Shown: piece by piece, positions 1 through 8,298 of the stretch
Numbering within the stretch: the first letter of the stretch is position 1
How the letters are laid out: every line of letters begins with the position of its first letter
Assembly: GCF_000162875.1 (NCBI RefSeq)
Contig: NZ_GG700630.1
Span: 20,657-84,656 of the forward strand
Origin: Slackia exigua ATCC 700122
Lineage (GTDB): Bacteria > Actinomycetota > Coriobacteriia > Coriobacteriales > Eggerthellaceae
DNA length: 64,000 nucleotides
Reading direction: 5' to 3'
Made by a program: the position numbers and the translations under genes
The notes under the pieces: generated by a model
Databases searched by the model: none
Told to the model about the DNA's origin: nothing
What the model saw: only the letters and a program-made list of their open reading frames with translations

Positions 1-336
1 CTCGCCCAGAGGCGCCCGGGCGCGCGGACGACCGTCCATTCCGATCGCGGCGGCCACTACCGCTGGCCGGGATGGGTCTCTATCTGCGAGCGGCACGGGC
101 TGGCGCGCTCCATGTCGCGCAAGGGGTGCACGCCCGACAACGCCGCGATGGAGGGGTTCTTCGGCAGGCTGAAGAACGAGTTCTTCTACTACCGCGACTG
201 GCGCGGCGTGAGCGTCGACGGATTCGTCGCGAGGCTGGAGTCCTACCTCGAGTACTACCGGAGGGACAGGATCAGGGAATCGCTTGGGTGGCTGAGCCCG
301 GACGAGTATCGGAGGAAGCTCGGATACGCCGTGTAG
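1..336 (+). CDS. IS3-family transposase, C-terminal part (5' end outside window)
   Basis: Reading frame 1 is open from the first base to the TAG at 334-336. It reads HSDRGGHY near the start and then CTPDNAAMEGFFGRLKNEFF. These are the second and third parts of the DDE integrase core of IS3-family OrfB: the HSDxGxxY aspartate and the DNAxxExFFxxLKxE glutamate. The end, YNxxRxxxxLGWLSPxEYRRKLG-like, is also typical of IS150/IS3 OrfB. The upstream half of the element and its left end lie outside the window, so I cannot tell whether the copy is intact. The visible catalytic residues are present. Confidence 0.93.
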   Translation, partial: LAQRRPGARTTVHSDRGGHYRWPGWVSICERHGLARSMSRKGCTPDNAAMEGFFGRLKNEFFYYRDWRGVSVDGFVARLESYLEYYRRDRIRESLGWLSPDEYRRKLGYAV

Positions 337-357
337 GCGGTCCAAGAAATCGTCCGC

Positions 358-377
358 ATCCCCCTTAGGGGGATTTT
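358..377 (+). terminator. Hairpin with T-run just after the transposase
   Basis: ATCCCCC (358-364), loop TTA, GGGGGAT (368-374), followed by TTT. It lies 22 bases after the transposase stop and would work as an intrinsic terminator. Part of it also belongs to the longer inverted repeat 364-382/537-555. Confidence 0.5.
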
Positions 378-555
378 GCAAGTCGAAACCTCCCGCACTG
401 CCAGAATTTCTGAGGTTAGGGGGTATCGCTCCGAGACGCGTGAAATACGGTATTTCATGAAACATGCTCGATCTGGGGAAACGCAACGAGCAGAAGAGCG
501 ACCGATGTCGATCAAGTCGAAATCCGCGCGAACGTGCTTGGAAAATCCCCCTAAG
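364..555. repeat. 19-bp imperfect inverted repeat framing 192 bp (IS end or MITE-like)
   Basis: The left arm is 364-382 and the right arm 537-555. One is the reverse complement of the other with one mismatch in 19 bases. The framed 154 bases hold no convincing gene. The position next to a transposase suggests IS-related ends, but the upstream end of the IS is not visible, so identity with its terminal repeats cannot be tested here. Confidence 0.45.
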
Positions 556-819
556 CGTCGATATTTTGTCAGTGGCGCGGCATTTACGATAGAGGCATCA
601 GCATCATCAAAGCGATGATCCGCATTTCTGCGATACCCATAACGTTTCCTTCGAGCTCTTCGCTTTGCGCATATGCGTCTGTCAGGTTGTCAGGGGGAGG
701 TTTTGCGCCGCGCACGAATCGATCGCGATGAAGAGCGGATGGTATCCAGGAGGTGCAGCTCGATCGTGACCATATGCACGATGGCCGCCCTCCGACGAAG
801 ACCAGGGAAAGGGAGGAGA

Positions 820-846
820 TAAAGAAAAACCCGCCGAAGCGGGTTT
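820..846 (-). terminator. Intrinsic terminator of the tRNA-Asn/tRNA-Val transcript
   Basis: On the minus strand AAACCCGC (846-839) and GCGGGTTT (834-827) form an 8-bp stem around a TTCG tetraloop, followed by TTCTTT. It lies ten bases beyond the CCA end of tRNA-Asn. Confidence 0.8.
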
Positions 847-855
847 GGATTCGAA

Positions 856-930
856 TGGCTCCTCGGGTAGGATTCGAACCTACAACCTATCGGTTAACAG
901 CCGAGTGCTCTGCCGTTGAGCTACCGAGGA
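856..930 (-). tRNA. tRNA-Asn (anticodon GTT)
   Basis: The reverse complement folds as a standard cloverleaf. The acceptor is TCCTCGG/CCGAGGA with discriminator G and an encoded CCA (858-856). The D-arm is GCTC..GAGC, the anticodon loop CTGTTAA has GTT at 898-896, and the T-arm has GGTTCGAATCC. It is transcribed after tRNA-Val with only three bases between them, so both come from one precursor. Confidence 0.96.
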
Positions 931-933
931 ATA

Positions 934-1008
934 TGGTGGGCGTTACAAGATTTGAACTTGTGACCTCTTCCGTGTGAAGGAAGCGCTCTCCCCCTGAGCC
1001 AAACGCCC
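934..1008 (-). tRNA. tRNA-Val (anticodon CAC)
   Basis: The reverse complement starts GGGCGTTTGGCTCAG and ends AACGCCCA plus an encoded CCA (936-934). The anticodon loop TTCACAC gives CAC, decoding GUG. The acceptor, D, anticodon and T stems all pair. It is the first gene of the two-tRNA unit behind the promoter at 1049-1077. Confidence 0.96.
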
Positions 1009-1048
1009 ACGTTCACGCCCAATGGGGTTTCGCAAGGCGCGATAAGAG

Positions 1049-1077
1049 ATTGTAGCAATCCGGCCTATGCGGTACAA
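1049..1077 (-). promoter_or_regulatory. Sigma-70-type promoter of the tRNA-Val/tRNA-Asn unit
   Basis: On the minus strand there is a -35 TTGTAC (1077-1072), a 17-base spacer and a -10 TACAAT (1054-1049). The start of tRNA-Val is 41 bases downstream of the -10, as expected for a short tRNA leader. Confidence 0.8.
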
Positions 1078-1294
1078 GTACTTTTTTCGTTCGGCATCAT
1101 TCTCTCCAATCCAACGAATACGCCGTCGTGCGAGCGCTTGCAAGCTATTGCGCATGCCGCTACGAATGGCCCGATCTGCGTCCTATGACGGGCACCGGGC
1201 CTCTTGCCCGCACGACAACACATTCGCCTCCGCGGGCGGAAAGCAGGTAGCGATCGGAAATCGAGGGGGATGCGTTCGAGCGGTAGATCCCGCT

Positions 1295-1340
1295 CGACGC
1301 ATACGCTTCGCAGCCTTGGAGCAGCGAAGCGTATGCGTCG
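1295..1340. repeat. 17-bp perfect inverted repeat with 12-base loop
   Basis: 1295-1311 and 1324-1340 are exact reverse complements over 17 bases, separated by 12. No T-run follows on either strand close enough for a classic terminator. It lies between the tRNA promoter and the L,D-transpeptidase gene, in a 460-base gap (1009-1469) that otherwise shows only the tRNA promoter. Confidence 0.7.
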
Positions 1341-1469
1341 CGTCCGCAACAATCGTCTGCGAATTCCTTGACCTTGCCGATGCGCTGTTGAAAGCGCATG
1401 CGGATGTGGCATTATGGCAGGCACGAATAAAACGTCGAACGCATTTCAAACGCATAAGGACGCTCGATC

Positions 1470-3056
1470 ATGCCGCATCATCATCGCGGGGCGCACGCGG
1501 CCCCTTCATACGACGGTCCTACCGCCGCCATGGAATCCGTCGCCCCGCGTCCTTCGCGCGGCGCCCATGCCGCGCCCGATGCCGACTTCTTAACCGATCG
1601 GGCATCGAGCTTCGTTCCTCAGTCCACGGCGCAGGAGCGCCGCGGACTGAAGCCTGCGGTCGTCGCGGCCATCGTCGCCTTCGCGATCATCCTGATCGCC
1701 TATGTCATAGGCGCCTTCTATTTCTCGACGCATTTCTTCCCGCGCACCACCATGGGCTCGCTCGACGTGTCCGGCATGTCGCAAATCGAAGCGCAGCAGG
1801 TCGTCGAAGATGCCGAAAAGACCTATACGCTCTCTGTGAGCGGCATGGGGCTTTCCTTCAGCATGACGCCGTCCGACGGCGGCATGGGGGTCGATCCCGC
1901 CGATGTCGTGTCCAATGCGCTCGCGCAGGAACGCGCCCTTCTGTGGCCGATCGCGATTCTCCGCAGCCATGATGTGACCGATGCGCTCGTGGCCACCGTC
2001 GACGGCGGCAAGCTGGGCGATTTCATCGAATCCAAGGTGGATGCCTACAACGCCTCGCAGACGCCTTCCGCCGACGCGTACGTGGCCTACGATTCCAGCA
2101 AGAAGTCATTCGCCGTCATGCCCGAAACCTACGGCACGCAGATGTCATCCGACGCCGTCATCGCCAAGGCGGCCTCTGCCATCGGGTCGTTCGAAGGCGA
2201 AGTCAAGCTGGACGACGACGACCTGATCAAGCCCGAGGTGCGTTCCGACGACAAAGGCTTGGCCGCGTCCGCCAAGAGTGCGAACGATCTTCTAGGTGCC
2301 GAGGGAGACATCGTGTTCGGCACCACCGGCGTGAAGGTCGCCACCATCGATGCCGACATCGTGTCCCAGTTCGTGGTCTTCGGAAGCGACGGCACCGCGT
2401 CCATCGACAACGATGCGGTCTCCGCATGGGTCTCCGATTTCGCGAGCTCGCTTTCCACCGTGGGCACGACGCGCACGTTCACGCGCGGCGACGGCGAGAG
2501 CGTCACGGCGTCGGGCGGCGATTACGGATGGGCGGTCAGCTCCGATGCCGCGGCCGAAGCCATCGAGGAATTCATTCTGGATAAGTCGCGCGGGCAGCTC
2601 ACGCTTGACGCGACGCAGTCGGGGAACGGCTATGTCTCGGCGAATCAGGATTGGGGCGCCTATGTGGACGTCGACCTGACCGAGCAGCATGCGCGCTATT
2701 ACGACGCGAAGGGCGATCTGCAGTGGGAATCCGACTTCATCTCGGGAAGCCCCAAGCATTCCACGCCGACCGGCATCTATTATCTCAAGGCGCTGCAGCG
2801 CCACCAGACGCTCATCGGCAAGCCCGATCCTGAGACGAAGAAGCCCGAATACGAGACCCCGGTCGACTACTGGATGCCGTTCATCGGCAACGCCGTCGGC
2901 TTCCATGACGCCCCCTGGCAGTCCTCTGCGGCCTTCGCCGATCCGGCGGGGTATACCTACACCGGAAGCCACGGCTGCATCAATCTACCGCCTGACAAGG
3001 CGAAAGACCTTTTCGGTATCCTCAAGGTGGGCGATGCCGTGGTGGTGCATTCCTGA
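1470..3056 (+). CDS. L,D-transpeptidase with PG_binding_4-type extracellular region
   Basis: Cell-wall enzyme that forms 3-3 peptide cross-links in peptidoglycan or attaches proteins to it. The 528-aa product has an Ala/His-rich cytoplasmic N-terminus, one membrane anchor (about residues 65-92) and a long extracellular region of the type seen in YkuD/VanW-associated proteins. The C-terminal YkuD domain (about 400-528) carries the catalytic motif GSHGCINL with Cys near residue 507, and the upstream HDAPW histidine. The ATG has AAGGA nine bases upstream. The stop directly abuts the ATG of the ABC-F gene, so the two are probably co-transcribed. Homologues of this layout are common in Coriobacteriia (family knowledge). 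Confidence 0.92.
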   Translation: MPHHHRGAHAAPSYDGPTAAMESVAPRPSRGAHAAPDADFLTDRASSFVPQSTAQERRGLKPAVVAAIVAFAIILIAYVIGAFYFSTHFFPRTTMGSLDVSGMSQIEAQQVVEDAEKTYTLSVSGMGLSFSMTPSDGGMGVDPADVVSNALAQERALLWPIAILRSHDVTDALVATVDGGKLGDFIESKVDAYNASQTPSADAYVAYDSSKKSFAVMPETYGTQMSSDAVIAKAASAIGSFEGEVKLDDDDLIKPEVRSDDKGLAASAKSANDLLGAEGDIVFGTTGVKVATIDADIVSQFVVFGSDGTASIDNDAVSAWVSDFASSLSTVGTTRTFTRGDGESVTASGGDYGWAVSSDAAAEAIEEFILDKSRGQLTLDATQSGNGYVSANQDWGAYVDVDLTEQHARYYDAKGDLQWESDFISGSPKHSTPTGIYYLKALQRHQTLIGKPDPETKKPEYETPVDYWMPFIGNAVGFHDAPWQSSAAFADPAGYTYTGSHGCINLPPDKAKDLFGILKVGDAVVVHS

Positions 3057-5153
3057 ATGATCCTGCAGATCGAACGCATCACCAAGAGCTTCGGGGGACG
3101 CACGCTGTTTTCCGATGCGTCGTTCGGCGTGGAGGCGCATGATCGCCTTGCCCTGGTCGGACCCAACGGCGCAGGCAAGACCACGATGCTCAACATCGTC
3201 ATCGGCACCGAAGAGCCGGATGAAGGCCAGGTCGTGCTTGCACACGGTGCACGCATCGGCTATCTGCGTCAGGAAGCCATCGAGATGGGGGAGGCGCCTA
3301 TCTTCGATGAGGTCGTATCCAGCCAGAAGGAGCTTCTGGATGCCGAGCGCCGCGTGCATGAGCTGGAATCGGCGCTCGGAGACGCGCCTACGCAGGCGCA
3401 GCTCGACGCCGCCGGCCGGGCGCGCGAGCGCTACGAGGCTCTCGGCGGCTATTCGTTCCGCTCAACCGTGCGCAGCGTCATGTTCGGCCTGGGTTTCAAA
3501 GAAGACGACCTGCAGCGCCTCACGACGGAGTTCTCCGGCGGCTGGCAGATGCGCATCGCGCTGGCGAAGCTGCTCGTGCGTAAGCCTGAAGTGCTGCTGT
3601 TGGACGAGCCGACCAATCACCTCGACCTTGAGAGCGTCAAATGGCTCGAGAAATTCCTGCGCGTCTACGACGGCGCCGTCATCGTGGTGTCGCACGACCG
3701 CGTCTTCATGGACAATATGGTCGACCGCGTGGCGGAAATCGATGCGGGCCAGCTGCGCCTGTATCGCGGCAATTACAGTTCCTATCTGCGTCAGCGTGAA
3801 GAATGGCTCGTGCGGCTCGAGCAGGAGGCCGCCGCGCAGGCCGAAGAACGCGCCAAGATGGAGGCCTTCATCGAACGCTTCCGCTACAAGCCCACCAAGG
3901 CGCGTCAGGTGCAAGAGCGCATACGCAAGCTCGAGAAGATGCCGCGGATCGCAGTGCCGCAGAAGAAGAAAGCGGTGCATTTCAATTTCGTCCAGCCGCC
4001 TCGCACGGGCGACATGGTCGTACGCCTTGAAGATGTGACCAAGCACTTCGGCGAGAAACGTGTTTACGACGGGCTCGATCTGGCGTTCTATCGCGGCGAA
4101 AAGGTCGCATTCGTCGGTCCGAACGGCGCCGGCAAGTCCACGTTGCTCAAGATGATCGCCGGTGTGCTGTCGCCCGATGCAGGCCGCGTGTCGTACGGCA
4201 CGAACGTCTCCATGACCTATTACGCGCAGCATCAGCTCGAAGAGCTGCATCCGGGCAACACCGTGTTCCAGGAACTCGACAAGGTCGCGCCCGGTTGGAC
4301 GATGAGCCAGGTCCGCACGCTGCTCGGCTCGTTCCTCTTCATCGGCGACGACGTGGACAAGCGCGTGAGCGTGCTGTCGGGCGGCGAGAAAAGCCGTCTT
4401 GCCCTGGCGAAGATGCTCGTGGCGCCGCGTCCTCTGCTGTGCTTGGACGAACCCACCAATCACCTGGATATCGCGAGCACCGACATCCTCGAGCAGGCGC
4501 TCACGTCGTTCGAGGGCACGATTGCGCTCATCACGCACGACCGTCATCTCATCCGAAGCGTCGCGAACCGCATCGTCGAAGTCACGCCGGGCAAGGTCAC
4601 CGTGTTCGACGGCGACTACGACTACTATCTCTACAAAACCGGCCAGACCGAAGACGACGTGGATGCGAAGGCGCCCGCAGCATCGGGCGTCGGCGGGAAG
4701 ATGCCGGCCTCGGGGGCGTTTCCCCCGTCGTCAAGCGCGGACGCTTCCAAGAAGGCATCGGCCGAGAAAGAAGCTTCGTCGAAGGGGCCGGCCGTCGCAG
4801 GTTCCAAGGCGCAGGCGAATTCCGTGCAGCTCACGGCTCCGCGCGCGAGCGCTCCCAAGACCAAGGAGCAGAAGCGTCGCGAAGCCGAGGCCCGCAATCG
4901 AGCCTATGCCGCGCTCAAGCATCATCGGCGTCGCATCGCCGAGCTCGATGAGCAGATGGCTGCCGACGATGCGCGCCTGAGCCAGCTGCTCGCGCTCATG
5001 GCCGATCCCGATTTCTACATCAACGAAGACGAGTCGAGCGACGCCATCGCCGAGCATGCGTCCATCAAGAAACGCATGGCCGCCAACGAGGAGGAATGGC
5101 TGACGCTCACGGCGGAGCTTGAGGAGGAGATGGCCCGTCAGGCCGGCGCATGA
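3057..5153 (+). CDS. ABC-F family ATPase (ribosome-associated, tandem ABC domains)
   Basis: Cytoplasmic protein with two ABC cassettes and no membrane domain, a family that acts on the ribosome in translation or antibiotic protection. Cassette 1 has GPNGAGKTT, signature FSGGW and Walker [12 protein letters not shown]. Cassette 2 has [18 protein letters not shown] and [10 protein letters not shown]. Between them lies the basic helical P-site-type linker (about residues 240-300, with [13 protein letters not shown]). A low-complexity Ala/Ser/Lys stretch (about 545-600) leads to a C-terminal coiled coil, as in Uup/YdiF-type members. At 698 aa it is at the long end of the family. It starts one base after the preceding stop. 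The subtype (Uup, EttA-like or resistance) cannot be settled here. Confidence 0.94.
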   Translation: MILQIERITKSFGGRTLFSDASFGVEAHDRLALVGPNGAGKTTMLNIVIGTEEPDEGQVVLAHGARIGYLRQEAIEMGEAPIFDEVVSSQKELLDAERRVHELESALGDAPTQAQLDAAGRARERYEALGGYSFRSTVRSVMFGLGFKEDDLQRLTTEFSGGWQMRIALAKLLVRKPEVLLLDEPTNHLDLESVKWLEKFLRVYDGAVIVVSHDRVFMDNMVDRVAEIDAGQLRLYRGNYSSYLRQREEWLVRLEQEAAAQAEERAKMEAFIERFRYKPTKARQVQERIRKLEKMPRIAVPQKKKAVHFNFVQPPRTGDMVVRLEDVTKHFGEKRVYDGLDLAFYRGEKVAFVGPNGAGKSTLLKMIAGVLSPDAGRVSYGTNVSMTYYAQHQLEELHPGNTVFQELDKVAPGWTMSQVRTLLGSFLFIGDDVDKRVSVLSGGEKSRLALAKMLVAPRPLLCLDEPTNHLDIASTDILEQALTSFEGTIALITHDRHLIRSVANRIVEVTPGKVTVFDGDYDYYLYKTGQTEDDVDAKAPAASGVGGKMPASGAFPPSSSADASKKASAEKEASSKGPAVAGSKAQANSVQLTAPRASAPKTKEQKRREAEARNRAYAALKHHRRRIAELDEQMAADDARLSQLLALMADPDFYINEDESSDAIAEHASIKKRMAANEEEWLTLTAELEEEMARQAGA

Positions 5154-5163
5154 TGCGCCGAGC

Positions 5164-5218
5164 GCGGATGGGAGGGGTGCCGTCCCTTGTCCATCCCGCG
5201 TCTTTTCCGCCCATCCGC
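5164..5218 (+). terminator. Stem-loop downstream of the ABC-F gene
   Basis: GCGGATGGG (5164-5172) pairs with CCCATCCGC (5210-5218). An alternative inner stem pairs with CCATCCCGC ahead of GTCTTTTCC. The position 11 bases after the stop suggests transcription termination, though the T-run is imperfect. Confidence 0.45.
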
Positions 5219-5275
5219 ATGAACTCATGAGAGAATAGCGGCGTTGCGACCTTCGCCGCCGATAGGAGCAAGAGC

Positions 5276-5953
5276 TTGAACCAGATCGCCTATATCGTCA
5301 TCAGCATACTCTGCTTCGTGCCGGCCATCATCCTGCACGAATGCGCCCATGGCTTCGTGGCCTCGCTTCTCGGCGACCCGACCGCGAAGAATTCGGGTCG
5401 CCTGACCCTCAACCCCGTCAAGCACATCGATCCGTTCGGCACCGTCGTGCTGCCGCTTATCCTGGCACTCTCGGGGATGCCGGTTTTCGGCTATGCGAAG
5501 CCCGTTCCGTACAATCCGCGCCACTTCAAGAATATCCGCGCCGGCGAGGCCTTGGTCGGATTGGCAGGTCCGACGGCCAACCTTCTGCTCGCGCTCGTTG
5601 CCGCGCTCATCGCATGGATTCTCTGGCCTTTCGCGAACGGCCTCGTGATGTCGAACGTCGTCTTCGCATATTTCTACCTGAGCTTCCTGCCGCTGTTCGC
5701 GCTTGTGAATCTCTACCTGATGTTCTTCAACCTCATCCCCGTGCCGCCTCTCGACGGCGCGAGCGTGATCGCGCTTTTCCTCCCCGCCAAAGCGCTGCCG
5801 GCCTATTATCGCGTGCAGCAGTATGCGCTGCCGGGGCTCATGATCCTGCTCATCGGTCTTCCGTATTTCCTGCACGTCAACCCGATCGGCATCTACCTGA
5901 ATTTCACGGCCGTGGGCCTTGCCAACCTGCTGTTTCCGTTCGCGGTCGCATAA
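5276..5953 (+). CDS. Site-2-protease-type M50 zinc metallopeptidase (membrane)
   Basis: Integral-membrane protease family that cleaves substrates within the bilayer. The 225-aa product begins with a hydrophobic segment carrying the zinc motif HECAH (HExxH, residues 22-26). The second motif region NLIPVPPLDGAS (about 152-163) supplies the Asp ligand (N-x-P-x-P-x-x-x-D-G). Five to six hydrophobic stretches are visible and no PDZ domain, as in the short Rip3/YwhC-like group. Translation starts at TTG 5276, preceded by AGGAG at 5263-5267. It leads into scpA with an 11-base gap, an arrangement widespread in Gram-positive bacteria. Substrate unknown. Confidence 0.9.
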   Translation: MNQIAYIVISILCFVPAIILHECAHGFVASLLGDPTAKNSGRLTLNPVKHIDPFGTVVLPLILALSGMPVFGYAKPVPYNPRHFKNIRAGEALVGLAGPTANLLLALVAALIAWILWPFANGLVMSNVVFAYFYLSFLPLFALVNLYLMFFNLIPVPPLDGASVIALFLPAKALPAYYRVQQYALPGLMILLIGLPYFLHVNPIGIYLNFTAVGLANLLFPFAVA

Positions 5954-5963
5954 GGGGCCTTCC

Positions 5964-6758
5964 ATGTCGTACCGCGTTCGCCTGGATAGCTTCGAAGGTC
6001 CTTTCGACCTGCTGCTGTATCTCGTATCGTCGCAACGCGTCGACATCGCATCCATCTCGGTGTCGGAGATCGTCGACCAGTACCTCGCCTACGTCGAGCG
6101 CCTCGAGGAGCTCGACCTCGAGGTCGCAAGCGATTTTCTGCTGGTCGCATCCACGCTTCTGAACATCAAGGCGGCTTCCTTGCTGCCTTCGGACGAAGGC
6201 CGCGACGGCATGGACGACGATTTGGAGGATCTGTCCCCGAGCGAGGCGCGCGATCTTCTGATCGAACGTCTCATTTCGTACAAGACGTACAAGAACGCAT
6301 CCGTCGCGCTGTCCCGCCGGTTCGAGGCGCAGGGACGCATCCATCCGCGCACGGCGGGTCCCGATCCCGAATTCCTCGGGCTCATGCCCGACTTCCTGCG
6401 CGATGTGGGGCTCGACGAGCTCGCGGTGCTCTGCGCGACGAGCATGGCGCGTCGGGAGATCGTGCTGCTCGAAAGCGAGCACATCGCCGCCCGCCCGGTG
6501 CCTCTGGAGCCGCGCATCCGCGCCTTCCATCGCCGCATGAGCCTTGAGAAGCACCTTCGATTCTCGGATCTCATCGCCGATGCGCCGTCGCTGCCGGTGC
6601 GCGTGGTAAGCTTCCTGGCCATCCTCGAGCTCTATAAGCAGAACATGGTCAGGCTGATGCAGGACGAGCCGCTCGGCGACATCGCTGTCGACTTCGTCGA
6701 GGATTCCGGCGCGCTCGTGCTGGACGGCCTGGATGAAGAAGAAGGGGAGAGGGCATGA
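5964..6758 (+). CDS. scpA: Segregation and condensation protein A
   Basis: Kleisin subunit of the SMC-ScpAB condensin complex, which folds and separates replicated chromosomes. The N-terminus has the family hallmark FEGPFDLLLYLV (residues 9-20), followed by the helical SMC-neck-binding domain with ASTLLNIKAASLLP. The C-terminal winged-helix part (about 195-255) includes VVSFLAILELYKQN. At 264 aa it is of usual length. The ATG at 5964 was chosen because it gives the conserved start MSYRVRLDSFEGPFD and follows AAGGGG. It overlaps the start of scpB by four bases (ATGA), implying translational coupling. Confidence 0.97.
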   Translation: MSYRVRLDSFEGPFDLLLYLVSSQRVDIASISVSEIVDQYLAYVERLEELDLEVASDFLLVASTLLNIKAASLLPSDEGRDGMDDDLEDLSPSEARDLLIERLISYKTYKNASVALSRRFEAQGRIHPRTAGPDPEFLGLMPDFLRDVGLDELAVLCATSMARREIVLLESEHIAARPVPLEPRIRAFHRRMSLEKHLRFSDLIADAPSLPVRVVSFLAILELYKQNMVRLMQDEPLGDIAVDFVEDSGALVLDGLDEEEGERA

Positions 6759-7450
6759 CGGAATACGAGATGAGCGCGGAAGACGTGATCGGCGCCTGCG
6801 AGGCCATGCTCTTCGTGACCGACGAGGCGCTAAGCGCGCTGTCCATTTCGGAGATGCTCGGCATCGCGCCTGCGCGCGTCCAGGCCGCGCTCGACGAGCT
6901 GCGCCGACGCCTGGAGGCGCGCGACGCCGGCATCCAGCTTCGCGAGGCCGCGGGAGGTTGGCGCCTGTTCACGCATCCCCGCTATCACGATCTGATCGAA
7001 CGCTACGTCATCTCCTGGGATACGCGTCGCCTGTCACAGGCCGCCTTGGAGACGCTTTCGGTCGTCGCCTACAATCAGCCCGTCACGCGCGCGGCGGTCG
7101 CCGGCGTTCGCGGCGTGAACTCGGACAGCGCTATCAGCTCCCTTCTCGAAAAGGGGCTTGTGCGCGAGGCGGGGCGTGAAGACAGCCCCGGCCAGCCTAT
7201 CCTCTACGCCACCACGAAACGATTCCTCGAGCATTTCGGCCTGCGCACCTTGGCCGATCTTCCCGATCTTGAATCGTTCGCTCCCGACGAGGAAAGCCGC
7301 GCGCTCATCCGCGAGCGCCTGGGCCTCACGCGCTCCGAGGCCGTCGATGCCGTCGAAGCCTTCGACGATGGCGATCTCGAGCTCGATCTTGCCGACGACA
7401 TCCTCGATCTGCGCCGCGGCATCGAAGGAGACGAACGCGATGGGCGATGA
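6755..7450 (+). CDS. scpB: Segregation and condensation protein B
   Basis: Winged-helix partner of ScpA that dimerises and binds the kleisin in the SMC condensin. The 231-aa product has two winged-helix regions. The signature stretch LSQAALETLSVVAYNQPVTR (about residues 92-111) is followed by RGVNSDSAISSLLEKGLVRE and the GRPxLYATTKxFLEHFGL-like motif. The acidic tail is unconserved. The start overlaps the scpA stop and the 3' end overlaps the start of rluB, so scpA-scpB-rluB form one translational unit. Confidence 0.97.
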   Translation: MTEYEMSAEDVIGACEAMLFVTDEALSALSISEMLGIAPARVQAALDELRRRLEARDAGIQLREAAGGWRLFTHPRYHDLIERYVISWDTRRLSQAALETLSVVAYNQPVTRAAVAGVRGVNSDSAISSLLEKGLVREAGREDSPGQPILYATTKRFLEHFGLRTLADLPDLESFAPDEESRALIRERLGLTRSEAVDAVEAFDDGDLELDLADDILDLRRGIEGDERDGR

Positions 7451-8210
7451 TCAGCGTGACGATGCGTCGAACGCGCCGCGCATCGTTCCCATGCGCGTGC
7501 AGAAGTTCCTGGCGCGCGCCGGCGTTGCGAGCCGGCGCGGCAGCGAGAACCTGATGACGACCGGACGCGTGAGCGTCAACGGGCGCGTCGTGACGGAGCT
7601 TGGCAGCAGGGTCGATCCGAGGTGCGATGTCGTGCGCGTGGACGGGCATGTCGTGCATCTGTCCGACGGTTCGACGACGCTCATGCTCAATAAGCCCGCC
7701 GGCTATATCACGACGATGTCCGATCCCTTCGGGCGGGCCTGCGTCGCCGAACTCGTGCCCATCGACGCGTATCCCGGGCTCTTCCCGATCGGCCGCCTCG
7801 ATGCCGACACCACGGGCATCCTGCTTTTTTCGACCGACGGCGAGCTGGGAAACGGGCTTTTGCATCCGCGTAAGCATGTGGATAAGACCTATCAGGCTCT
7901 CGTGGAGGGCAGCGTCTCCGAAGAAGAGCTCGAACGCCTGCGTTCGGGCGTGGAACTCGAAGACGGCATGACCGCGCCGGCCGAAGCGCGCCTGACCTGC
8001 GTATCCGAGGACGAAAGCCGCTTGGACATCACGATCCATGAAGGCAGGAAGCGTCAGGTCAGGCGCATGTGCGCTACGGTCGGACATCCGGTCGTGACGC
8101 TGCATAGGTCGCGGTTCGGCCCGTTGGTCCTAGGCGATCTTCCCGAAGGCTCCTGGCGCATGCTCAGCGGTTCCGAAGTCGCGGCTCTGCACGCCGCCGC
8201 GAGGACGTGA
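7440..8210 (+). CDS. rluB: Ribosomal large-subunit pseudouridine synthase B
   Basis: Isomerises a uridine in 23S rRNA (RluB target in E. coli: U2605; transfer to this species is inference). The product is 256 aa. An S4 RNA-binding domain (about residues 18-75, MRVQKFLARAGVASRR) precedes the RsuA/RluB catalytic domain with the motif GRLDADTTGILLFSTDG, where the Asp of RLD is the nucleophile. KTYQALVEG and EGRKRQVRRM are also typical. The ATG at 7440 follows GAAGGAG (7424-7430) and overlaps the scpB stop by 11 bases. The scpA-scpB-rluB order is conserved in many Gram-positive bacteria. Confidence 0.95.
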   Translation: MGDDQRDDASNAPRIVPMRVQKFLARAGVASRRGSENLMTTGRVSVNGRVVTELGSRVDPRCDVVRVDGHVVHLSDGSTTLMLNKPAGYITTMSDPFGRACVAELVPIDAYPGLFPIGRLDADTTGILLFSTDGELGNGLLHPRKHVDKTYQALVEGSVSEEELERLRSGVELEDGMTAPAEARLTCVSEDESRLDITIHEGRKRQVRRMCATVGHPVVTLHRSRFGPLVLGDLPEGSWRMLSGSEVAALHAAART

Positions 8211-8298
8211 CGGCGGGCGTGCCTGAGTCCGGCTCGGCCGGCCGTATGGGGTAGAATCGTTGACGATGCACGGCGCGTCCGAAGGAGATGCATGCGAT

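Larger units (their letters stand above)
337..855. other. Non-coding flank of the IS element
   Basis: About 500 bases without a supported gene. It contains the inverted repeat at 364-555 and a palindrome, TGAAATAC-G-GTATTTCA (441-457), that looks like an operator or a short stem. The open frames here have no recognisable domain and no good ribosome-binding site. Confidence 0.5.

Noticed and set aside
753-977. A small plus-strand frame across the two tRNA genes
   Set aside because: It is antisense to two well-formed tRNAs; the apparent peptide is translated tRNA sequence.
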